DNA of 8,080 nt from Syntrophus sp. (in: bacteria) (lineage in GTDB: Bacteria > Desulfobacterota > Syntrophia > Syntrophales > UBA5619). The stretch is taken from positions 1 to 8,080 of the forward strand of contig PNOO01000107.1 in assembly GCA_013824905.1 (NCBI GenBank), written 5' to 3'. Both the position numbers and the translations under genes were made by a program. How positions within the stretch are numbered: the stretch's first letter is position 1; every line of letters starts with the position of its first letter. Below are positions 1-5,495 of this stretch, in pieces. The notes under the pieces are model-generated. The model was not told the DNA's origin. It saw only the letters and a list, made by a program, of their open reading frames with translations, and made no database searches.

Positions 1-342
1 TTCCACCTGCCCGGACCCGGCCACCCGGCGGACGTCTTCTGCCGGAGGTTTGGCTTCGATCACACCGCGCGACGGGTTTTGAACCAGGAAAAGATTCTCC
101 TTGGCTTCCGCGTCTCGTGACTTGCGGCGGAACTGATCCGCGGAGAACAGGCCGCCGTCAGGCAGGCCTGCGCCCCGGTTGGCCAGGTTGATGACGCAGC
201 GAACCTTGGGGGAAAGACTCTTTCCGATATCCGAGAGTAGCTGTTCCAACGCCGGATAGAACGAAGTCTCGGCTACGTTAGACCTTGTACTCCGGACTTC
301 ACCCATGTTGGTCAAGTAACGCTCTATCAGGTTTTCGGGCAT
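1..342 (-). CDS. N-terminal part of a type ISP / N6-DNA-methylase-like restriction-modification protein (runs off left edge)
   Basis: The minus strand is open for 114 codons from an ATG at 342-340 to the window edge, so the C-terminus lies outside. An in-frame stop at 351-349 fixes the start, and an AGGA (350-347) lies 4 bases upstream. The protein begins MPENLIERYLTNMGEV and contains AETSFYPALEQLL, RGAGLPDGGLF (57-66) and GVIEAKPP (93-100). D62, with E96 and K98 of the IEAK motif, and possibly Q112, fits a PD-(D/E)XK nuclease core. In type ISP and related single-chain R-M enzymes such a domain precedes an adenine-specific methyltransferase. The family call rests on recalled similarity and on these motifs; the methyltransferase part is not visible, so a solitary nuclease or a methylase with an inactive nuclease remain possible. 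It is divergent from the kinase gene at 568. The cytosolic role would be cutting or modifying DNA. Confidence 0.7.
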   Translation of the reverse strand, partial: MPENLIERYLTNMGEVRSTRSNVAETSFYPALEQLLSDIGKSLSPKVRCVINLANRGAGLPDGGLFSADQFRRKSRDAEAKENLFLVQNPSRGVIEAKPPAEDVRRVAGSGQVE

Positions 343-567
343 GATTTCCTATTCCATCCTGCTCATGATCGGTGATCTCTCATCCTGGCGAACGAGACGG
401 CTCAACGACCGCCCGCTTGCGACCGGTCATTCCTGTATCCCATGATCTTGTGAAGCCTGCAGGAAGGATCCTGTGCGAGGACAACGAATCATTATTCAGC
501 CATTTTGTCAATGATTTTAGGAAGGATTGTTCTTGCCAGCCGGGCTGCTTGGTGATATTTTTCTGTC
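343..567. other. Divergent intergenic region
   Basis: These 225 bases separate the leftward R-M-like gene from the rightward kinase gene and must hold both start regions. No convincing -35/-10 pair was found for either direction. Two 8-bp palindromes lie side by side, CCTGCAGG (456-463) and AGGATCCT (465-472). CAGGA (460-464) can pair with TCCTG either at 431-435 or at 469-473. A 17-base box at 502-518 recurs with 15 identities at 2415-2431. The open frame 372-593 has no family resemblance, overlaps the kinase start and is not taken as a gene. Confidence 0.5.
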
Positions 568-1566
568 ATGAAATACCTTGGACATCTCTCTAAAAAAGAT
601 CCCCTCTACGGGTATCTGCGCTACGACATCCTCCCGCAGCTCGGTATCGACGGCGTCTCCCCCGACTTCCGGGTGTATGGGATTCAGGCATCCAACCACG
701 TTTTCCTTTACGAAGAGATGAACACCCAGACGCGCATTATCGGAAAGTTTTTTTCCGGCATCACAGGCCGCTCGCCGGAGACTGCCTGCCATCACATGGA
801 GCGGGAATTCAACAATCTTAATTATCTGCGCAGCATCGGCTTTACCGGCTATCCCCATTACATCACACGCCCTCTCGGCCGCAATGCCGGTCTCGGCTGT
901 ATTCTGGTTGAGGAATTCTGTTACGGTACGCCACTCGACACCTTTATCGTCAAGGCAATCCGGGAAGGTGAGAGAGAAGCCCTCTTTCAGAAACTCACCA
1001 CCCTCGCCTATTTTCTCGCCACCCTGCACAACAGGACTGCTACCGGGGATCGGGTGGATGTGAACCGGGACTGCTCCTACTTCGACCGGGTCATGGATCA
1101 GTTGAAAAACTGGGGACACATCGGATGGGATGAGGCTGAGGATTTCCACCGGCTGAAGGAACAGTGGCGGGAAAAGGGGTTTATGTGGGAGGACAACCAG
1201 GTCCTCGTCCACGGCGACGCGACCCCCACCAATATCCTCTTCGGCGACGGCCCCTGGGTCATCGCCATCGACCTGGAGCGCATGAAACCGGCGGACCGGG
1301 TCTTCGACGTGGGGCGGGTAGCCGCCGAGATCAAGCATTTCTTCATGCAACACACCGGCGATAAATGGCTGGCGGAACCCTTTATCGGGCACTTCCTGTG
1401 GGAGTACGCCTGCCACTTCCCCGACCGGGACAGGGCCTTTCGGTCCATCACCCGACGCGTTCCGTTTCACATGGGGATGACCCTGCTGCGCATCGCGCGT
1501 AACACCTGGATTACCGATAATTACCGCCGACAGTTACTGGATGAGGCAAGGACAACATTGAGGTAG
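568..1566 (+). CDS. APH-fold phosphotransferase (small-molecule kinase of unknown substrate)
   Basis: This 332-residue protein has the hallmarks of the aminoglycoside phosphotransferase / choline kinase superfamily, which transfers the ATP gamma-phosphate to a small hydroxylated molecule in the cytosol. The Brenner motif VHGDATPTNILF lies at 214-225, with catalytic D217 and metal-binding N222. The DFG-equivalent is AIDLERMKPADRVFDVG (233-249), with metal-binding D235. K60 in RIIGKFF is the likely ATP lysine, and VEEFCYGTPLDTF (114-126) reads as the hinge. In most APH enzymes the DFG-equivalent reads IDWE or IDFE; here it is IDLE. The in-frame TGA at 553-555 makes 568 the first possible ATG, but the ribosome site is poor (GGTGA, 12 bases upstream). 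It is followed after 7 bases by a HAD hydrolase, so the two are almost certainly co-transcribed. Nothing supports antibiotic resistance as its role; a housekeeping or envelope-metabolite kinase is more likely. Confidence 0.85.
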   Translation: MKYLGHLSKKDPLYGYLRYDILPQLGIDGVSPDFRVYGIQASNHVFLYEEMNTQTRIIGKFFSGITGRSPETACHHMEREFNNLNYLRSIGFTGYPHYITRPLGRNAGLGCILVEEFCYGTPLDTFIVKAIREGEREALFQKLTTLAYFLATLHNRTATGDRVDVNRDCSYFDRVMDQLKNWGHIGWDEAEDFHRLKEQWREKGFMWEDNQVLVHGDATPTNILFGDGPWVIAIDLERMKPADRVFDVGRVAAEIKHFFMQHTGDKWLAEPFIGHFLWEYACHFPDRDRAFRSITRRVPFHMGMTLLRIARNTWITDNYRRQLLDEARTTLR

Positions 1567-1573
1567 ATAACCT

Positions 1574-2296
1574 ATGGCAATAAAGGGAATCCTGTTTGAT
1601 CTTTATGGGACATTGATCGATATCGAGACCGACGAGTCCATGGATGAGATATACCGCGGGATCGCCCATTATCTGACCTACCATGGGGTATACCTGCACC
1701 GGTGGGAGGTGCGGGATCGTTACTACCAGATTATGAAAAAACAAAAAGAACTGTGCGGTGAGGAATACCCGGAAATAGACGTTGAAGCCATCTGGAACGC
1801 CCTCCTCGATCAGGAAGGCGTAAAAGCAGACCATGAACGTCGGAAACTTGCCTTGATTCTTGCCCAGCTCTACCGGGGGATATCCCGGAATCGTCTCCAG
1901 CTTTACCCCGGCGTGAAGAAGGTGCTTGACGAGCTGCGCCCCGTCTACCGCATGGCCCTCGTTTCCGATGCCCAGCCCTGCTACGCCCTGCCGGAGATAA
2001 AGGCGGTGGGACTGGACGGCTACTTCGACCCCGTCATCATATCCACGAATTACGGATTCAGGAAGCCTGATAGGAGACTCATCGAGAAGGCTCTCGACAT
2101 CATGAAGCTCATGTCGGCCGAAGTCATCTGCGTGGGTAACGACATGTACCGGGACATTTACGGGGCGAACCGGCTCGGCATCAAGACCATCTTCGTCGAC
2201 TCCAACCAAGGCGACAAATACCATGAGAATGTAACCCCCGACTTCGTCGCTCACCGATTTGAGGATGTACTCAGGGGAGTGGAAGCACTGCAATGA
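1574..2296 (+). CDS. HAD-superfamily hydrolase, haloacid-dehalogenase-like (class I cap)
   Basis: This 240-residue cytosolic protein carries all four HAD motifs. Motif I is FDLYGTL (8-14) with nucleophile D9; motif II is S131 in ALVSDAQ; motif III is K164 in GFRKPDRRL; motif IV is CVGNDMYRDIYGANRLG (187-202) with D190 and D194. The helical stretch between motif I and about residue 105 is a C1-type cap. The residue two after the nucleophile is Y11, not the Asp general acid of most HAD phosphatases. DxYGT is typical of 2-haloacid dehalogenases, but many uncharacterised HAD-IA proteins share it, so the reaction (C-halogen or phosphoester hydrolysis) is open. An in-frame TAA at 1568-1570 fixes the start. 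The GAGG Shine-Dalgarno (1560-1563) sits in the last codons of the kinase gene, which implies translational coupling. Pairing with a kinase suggests a phosphorylated intermediate; this is inference. Confidence 0.88.
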   Translation: MAIKGILFDLYGTLIDIETDESMDEIYRGIAHYLTYHGVYLHRWEVRDRYYQIMKKQKELCGEEYPEIDVEAIWNALLDQEGVKADHERRKLALILAQLYRGISRNRLQLYPGVKKVLDELRPVYRMALVSDAQPCYALPEIKAVGLDGYFDPVIISTNYGFRKPDRRLIEKALDIMKLMSAEVICVGNDMYRDIYGANRLGIKTIFVDSNQGDKYHENVTPDFVAHRFEDVLRGVEALQ

Positions 2297-2382
2297 ACAT
2301 TTCAGAATGACTTTGTCGCCGGGGCGATACAATTGGGGCGCCTTTTGCCGGTGCAAATAGAAGCATCCGGTTGGAGTTCGCC

Positions 2383-2397
2383 GTTGACGTCGTCAAC
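2383..2397. promoter_or_regulatory. Perfect palindrome, candidate operator upstream of the acyl-CoA ligase
   Basis: GTTGACGTCGTCAAC has two perfect 7-base arms around a single central T. It lies 205 bases before the ligase ATG and 20 bases before a possible -35 hexamer at 2418, a usual place for a dimeric regulator. It contains TTGACG, but no acceptable -10 follows at 15-18 bases, so it is better read as a protein-binding site than as a promoter. The regulator is not in the window. Confidence 0.4.
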
Positions 2398-2417
2398 TAC
2401 ATATTTTTGCACGGATT

Positions 2418-2447
2418 TTGTCAATAATTCTGACTGCAATGTAAGAT
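2418..2447 (+). promoter_or_regulatory. Candidate sigma70-type promoter for the acyl-CoA ligase
   Basis: TTGTCA (2418-2423, 5 of 6 consensus bases) is followed after 18 bases by TAAGAT (2442-2447, 4 of 6). A start near 2454 would give a leader of about 150 bases. The match is modest and promoter calls by eye are error-prone. Confidence 0.3.
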
Positions 2448-2601
2448 TGTCGGGCATCTTCTCCCCGATGATGGTATGGTGGCGGCAAAGAAGTTCCCGA
2501 GTGCGGGCGCCCATGCGGCAAAACAGGCAATCAGCGGATTGCACCGTCGCCGCGCCGCCCAAAGAGACCGAATTCCCGATTCCCCACTGTGAGGCAACGA
2601 G

Positions 2602-4188
2602 ATGCTTTTGGCCGACACCCTGCGAAAAGCGCACCAGCTCTTCCCCCGCAAGGAAGCGATCGTCTGCGGCGGCAGGCGGTGGACCTATGAGGAATTCCAC
2701 GGACGCCTGAGCCGCTTCTCCCGGTATCTGAAGAACGCGGGCATCGAAAAGGGCGACCGGGTCGCCATCCTGCATCCCAACTGTCACTGTTTTCTGGAGG
2801 TTTATTACGCCATTGCGCTCCGAGGAGCGGCGGCGGTTCCCCTCAACTACCGGCTCTCCGCCGGGGAGCTTCTATTGATCATGAACGACGCCGGTGCAAG
2901 GGTGCTGATCGCCGATCCCCGTTTCCGGGAAACGGTCGACCGGATGCGCGCCGATCTTCCGGCCGTGGAGAAGATCGTCTGGACCGGTGATACAAAAGGC
3001 AAACCTCCGGACGGGGATCGGGACATAAGCTATGAAGACATCGTGGCGGGGATGCCGCCGGCTCAGATTCCTGAGATTGACATCGAGGAGGAGGAAATCG
3101 CCCAGATCTACTATACCAGCGGCACCACCGGCCGCCCCAAAGGGGTAATGCTGACACACAAAAACGTGATGGTCCACGCTTTAGGAACCATCGCGGAATT
3201 GCATCTCACCGACCGGGACGTCTGGCTTCATGCGGCGCCCCTGTTTCACCTGGCGGACGCCTGGGCAACCTGGGCCATCACGTGGGTCGGCGGCACCCAT
3301 GTACTGGTGAGCGAGTTCGATCCACAGGCGGTCCTGACTACCATGGAAAAGGAAAAGGTCACACTGACGAATCTCATCCCCACCATGCTCAATATGCTGG
3401 TGAATTATTCCGGAGTGAAGGGTTTTAATTACAGCCACTTGCGGGTGTTGCTGAGCGGCGGCGCCCCCATCGCCCCGGAGGTGGTCCGCAGGATCGTGGA
3501 AACCTTCCAATGCGACTATATCCAGACTTACGGGATGACCGAGACCAGCCCCTACCTGACCCTTTCCCTTCTGAAGGAGCACCTGCTGCAGAGGTCTCCC
3601 GAGGAACAGCTGCACTTCAAATCCAAGACGGGCCGCGAGTTCATCGCCGTGGAACTGAGGGTCGTCACGGATAAAGGCCGGGAGATCAAAAGGGATGAAA
3701 AGGAAGTCGGGGAAATCATCGTCCGCGGCGATACCGTGACCCCCGGTTACTGGCAATTGCCGGAGGAGACGTCGCGGGCGATCAAGAACGGCTGGCTTTA
3801 TACGGGCGACATGGCTGTCATGGATGAAGAGGGGTATGTGACGATCGTGGACCGGCGGAAGGATATGATCGTGACCGGCGGGGAGAATGTCTACTCCACT
3901 GAGGTGGAAAATACCCTTTACCTGCATCCGGCCGTACTGGAGTGCGCGGTCGTTGGTGTTCCCGATGAAAAATGGGGGGAGGCGGTTCAGGGGATCGTGG
4001 TTTTGAAACCCACCCGGAAAGCCACGGAAGAGGAACTGATCACCTTTTGCAAGGAGCGGATAGCAAGATATAAGGCACCGAAATCCATCGATTTTATCTC
4101 TTCATTGCCCAAGACCGGCTCGGGAAAGATTGAGAAGAAAAAACTTCGGGATCGGTACTGGCCGGCGGCAGAAAAAAAGATCCATTAG
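2602..4188 (+). CDS. AMP-forming acyl-CoA ligase (long-chain fatty-acid-CoA ligase type)
   Basis: This 528-residue ANL-superfamily enzyme activates a carboxylic acid with ATP to an acyl-adenylate and then forms the acyl-CoA thioester. The core motifs are intact: P-loop YTSGTTGRPKG (171-181), LLSGGAP (283-289), YGMTET (310-315), the ATP-ribose Asp in YTGD (400-403), the hinge region VDRRKDMIVTGGENVYSTEVE (416-436, not quoted in full elsewhere) and the C-terminal PKTGSGKIEKKKLRDRYW with catalytic K509. The length is normal for medium/long-chain or aromatic acyl-CoA synthetases, whose chain preference cannot be read safely from sequence. No signal peptide or membrane segment is seen, so it is cytosolic or loosely membrane-associated. 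An in-frame TGA at 2590-2592 fixes the start; GAGG (2591-2594) lies 7 bases upstream. It stands alone between two non-coding gaps, with a TAXI-TRAP transporter next downstream on the same strand, which could supply its acid substrate. Confidence 0.93.
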   Translation: MLLADTLRKAHQLFPRKEAIVCGGRRWTYEEFHGRLSRFSRYLKNAGIEKGDRVAILHPNCHCFLEVYYAIALRGAAAVPLNYRLSAGELLLIMNDAGARVLIADPRFRETVDRMRADLPAVEKIVWTGDTKGKPPDGDRDISYEDIVAGMPPAQIPEIDIEEEEIAQIYYTSGTTGRPKGVMLTHKNVMVHALGTIAELHLTDRDVWLHAAPLFHLADAWATWAITWVGGTHVLVSEFDPQAVLTTMEKEKVTLTNLIPTMLNMLVNYSGVKGFNYSHLRVLLSGGAPIAPEVVRRIVETFQCDYIQTYGMTETSPYLTLSLLKEHLLQRSPEEQLHFKSKTGREFIAVELRVVTDKGREIKRDEKEVGEIIVRGDTVTPGYWQLPEETSRAIKNGWLYTGDMAVMDEEGYVTIVDRRKDMIVTGGENVYSTEVENTLYLHPAVLECAVVGVPDEKWGEAVQGIVVLKPTRKATEEELITFCKERIARYKAPKSIDFISSLPKTGSGKIEKKKLRDRYWPAAEKKIH

Positions 4189-4222
4189 CTTCATCGCCAA
4201 AATTCGCGCCGTTAAGGATTGA

Positions 4223-4253
4223 GGCGGGAAATCATCGGCCGCCGCCCGTTTTT
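4223..4253 (+). terminator. Weak candidate rho-independent terminator after the ligase gene
   Basis: GGCGG (4223-4227) can pair with CCGCC (4242-4246) across a 14-base loop, followed by CG and five Ts (4249-4253). An alternative stem, CGGG (4225-4228) with CCCG (4245-4248), abuts the T-run. Both stems are short and the loop is long, so termination may be partial. The position, 35 bases after the ligase stop, is right. Confidence 0.33.
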
Positions 4254-4302
4254 AGCCCGGAAACGTCCGGCAATGCGATCCCGCTATTGCGGCAGAAATT
4301 TG

Positions 4303-4331
4303 TTGACATACAAAACCATTCTTCGTAACGT
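4303..4331 (+). promoter_or_regulatory. Candidate promoter of the TAXI-TRAP operon
   Basis: A perfect TTGACA (4303-4308) is followed after 17 bases by TAACGT (4326-4331), which matches only 3 of 6 -10 consensus bases, so activation or another sigma factor may be needed. A better -10-like TACAAT (4339-4344) is 30 bases away and has no -35 of its own. A small inverted repeat, TTTGT (4299-4303) and ACAAA (4310-4314), brackets the -35. Confidence 0.38.
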
Positions 4332-4364
4332 ACACCCATACAATATCCGTTTTTGTCTATCGTG

Positions 4365-4384
4365 CGGTTCAACGCGTTGAGCCG
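4365..4384. promoter_or_regulatory. 20-bp near-perfect inverted repeat before the TRAP operon (operator or RNA hairpin)
   Basis: The core TCAACGCGTTGA (4369-4380) is a perfect 12-bp palindrome. After one non-pairing position (T4368 against G4381), CGG (4365-4367) and CCG (4382-4384) restore symmetry, so 9 of 10 position pairs match. It lies 34 bases downstream of the candidate -10 and 41 bases before the solute-binding-protein start. This would suit a roadblock repressor. In RNA the odd pair becomes a U-G wobble, giving an 8-bp stem with a CGCG loop. Confidence 0.45.
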
Positions 4385-4412
4385 GGCCATAAATGGCGAA
4401 AGGCCATCCAAA

Positions 4413-4420
4413 AAGGAGGA
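4413..4420 (+). promoter_or_regulatory. Strong ribosome binding site that sets the SBP start
   Basis: AAGGAGGA contains a full AGGAGG (4414-4419), 6 bases before the ATG at 4426. An earlier in-frame ATG at 4393 has no such site and would put eleven mostly polar residues ahead of the signal peptide, so 4426 is preferred. ATGGC (4393-4397) and GCCAT (4403-4407) can form a small hairpin just upstream. Confidence 0.8.
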
Positions 4421-4425
4421 AACAG

Positions 4426-5391
4426 ATGAAACGAATGATCGGAAGCATGGCGGTACTGTTTTTTGCACTGATGGCGGGCATCGCTCCGGCGCAAGAGAAG
4501 ATCAATATTTCGATCGGCACCGGCGGCACCGGCGGCGTGTACTATCCGATGGGGGGCGGCCTTGCCAACGTCCTATCCAAGTACGTACCGGGAATGCAGG
4601 CGACGGCCGAAGTGACCGGCGGCTCGGTAGCAAATCTGCAATTGTTAGGCACGGGCAAGTCGGAGGTTGGTTTCTCGATGGTGGACGCGGCCCTGGATGC
4701 TCTCCGGGGTGAAGATAAGTTCAAGAGCGGGAAAATCCCGATCCGCACCTTGATGGTCCTTTATCCGAATCGCATGCACGTGGTGTCGATCGAAAGCGCC
4801 GGGATCAAGAAGATGTCAGATCTCAAGGGAAAACGCGTATCGACGGGTTCGCCGGGCAGCGCCACCGAGGTCATGGCATTCCGTGTGATCGAAGCGGCCG
4901 GTCTGGACAAGGACAAGGACCTCAAGCGCGAAAGACTCGGCGTCGCCGAATCGGTCAATGCCGTCAAGGACGGAAAGATCGACGCCTTCTTCTGGGTCGG
5001 GGGAATTCCGACGGCCGCCGTCACCGACCTTGGCGCGACCCCCGGAGTCAAGATCCAGATGATCGACCATTCGGAGGTTGTGGACGCGATGAACAGGAAG
5101 TACGGGCCGCTGTATGTCCAGGACGCCATCCCGGCGAAAAGCTACCCGGGGCAGGACGCGCCCAACAAGGTCGCGACCGTGTGGAATATCCTCATCGTGC
5201 ATGAAAAGATGTCCGACCAGGTCGCTTACAACATCGTCAAGACGATCTTCGACAAGAAGGCCGAGATGGTAAACGTCCACAAGGAAGCGCTGAACTTCGA
5301 CTACAGGTACCAGACCAACGACCACTCGCCGATTCCATACCACCCCGGCGCAATCAAGTATTTCGCCGAGAAGGGGATCAAACTGAAGTAG
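4426..5391 (+). CDS. TAXI-family TRAP transporter solute-binding protein
   Basis: This 321-residue periplasmic receptor captures the substrate and delivers it to the TRAP permease. It opens with a Sec signal peptide: MKR, a hydrophobic stretch (about 4-19) and probable cleavage after APA (20-22). The mature N-terminus INISIGTGGTGGVYYPMGGG (26-45) is the signature of the TAXI family, and GKSEVGFSMVDAAL (77-90), LKGKRVSTGSPGSATEVMA (133-151) and the FFWVGGIP segment (188-195) follow in the usual order. The length is normal. Characterised TAXI proteins bind glutamate, glutamine or other small carboxylates; the ligand here cannot be named. A fused permease follows after 104 bases, on the same strand, with a hairpin in the spacer, and the pair forms a complete transporter. 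The start at 4426 is chosen on the strong Shine-Dalgarno rather than the upstream ATG at 4393. A Lys residue ends the protein at position 321. Confidence 0.94.
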   Translation: MKRMIGSMAVLFFALMAGIAPAQEKINISIGTGGTGGVYYPMGGGLANVLSKYVPGMQATAEVTGGSVANLQLLGTGKSEVGFSMVDAALDALRGEDKFKSGKIPIRTLMVLYPNRMHVVSIESAGIKKMSDLKGKRVSTGSPGSATEVMAFRVIEAAGLDKDKDLKRERLGVAESVNAVKDGKIDAFFWVGGIPTAAVTDLGATPGVKIQMIDHSEVVDAMNRKYGPLYVQDAIPAKSYPGQDAPNKVATVWNILIVHEKMSDQVAYNIVKTIFDKKAEMVNVHKEALNFDYRYQTNDHSPIPYHPGAIKYFAEKGIKLK

Positions 5392-5430
5392 AAATCGTCA
5401 CCATCACCGTTTGAAACGTAGATCGTTGAC

Positions 5431-5474
5431 CCCCGCCCGGCCCTCCTCCAGACGGAAGAGAGCCGGTGACGGGG
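5431..5474 (+). promoter_or_regulatory. Long hairpin between TRAP receptor and permease genes
   Basis: CCCCG (5431-5435) pairs with CGGGG (5470-5474), CCGGC (5437-5441) with GCCGG (5462-5466), CTC (5443-5445) with GAG (5458-5460) and TCC (5447-5449) with GGA (5454-5456). This makes 16 base pairs with two C-A mismatches, one small internal loop and an AGAC tetraloop. It is followed by TTTGTTG rather than a clean T-run. It lies 21 bases before the permease ATG. Such spacers commonly stabilise the receptor mRNA or reduce read-through so that receptor exceeds permease; that role is inferred here. Confidence 0.6.
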
Positions 5475-5495
5475 TTTGTTGCATAAGGATGAGCC

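Larger units (their letters stand above)
2297..2601. other. Non-coding stretch upstream of the acyl-CoA ligase gene
   Basis: These 305 bases hold no gene I can support: the open frames that cross them (2333-2710 plus; 2302-2787 and 2421-2651 minus) have no recognisable motif, and two of the three run into the ligase gene. The stretch contains TCGC-CGGG-GCGA just after the HAD stop, too weak and without a T-run to be a terminator, then a 15-bp palindrome (2383-2397), a promoter candidate (2418-2447) and an 8-bp palindrome GGGCGCCC (2505-2512). The length and these elements suggest that the ligase is transcribed independently of the kinase/HAD pair. Confidence 0.5.

Noticed and set aside
372..593. 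Possible small 73-residue gene before the kinase
   Set aside because: There is no family resemblance, it overlaps the kinase start in another frame, and the DNA reads as an intergenic region.
517..1470. Long minus-strand open frame (317 codons) opposite the kinase gene
   Set aside because: The opposite strand encodes an intact kinase with catalytic motifs; the minus frame has no recognisable domain and reflects GC-rich codon bias.
1511..2356. Minus-strand open frame (281 codons) opposite the HAD gene
   Set aside because: It is antisense to a protein with all four HAD motifs in order and shows no motif of its own.
2333..2710. Possible 125-residue gene before the ligase
   Set aside because: It overlaps the first 109 bases of the ligase gene in another frame and has no recognisable domain.
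4393..4425. Alternative upstream start for the TAXI receptor
   Set aside because: It lacks a ribosome binding site and would add eleven mostly polar residues before a normal signal peptide; the ATG at 4426 has a full AGGAGG.
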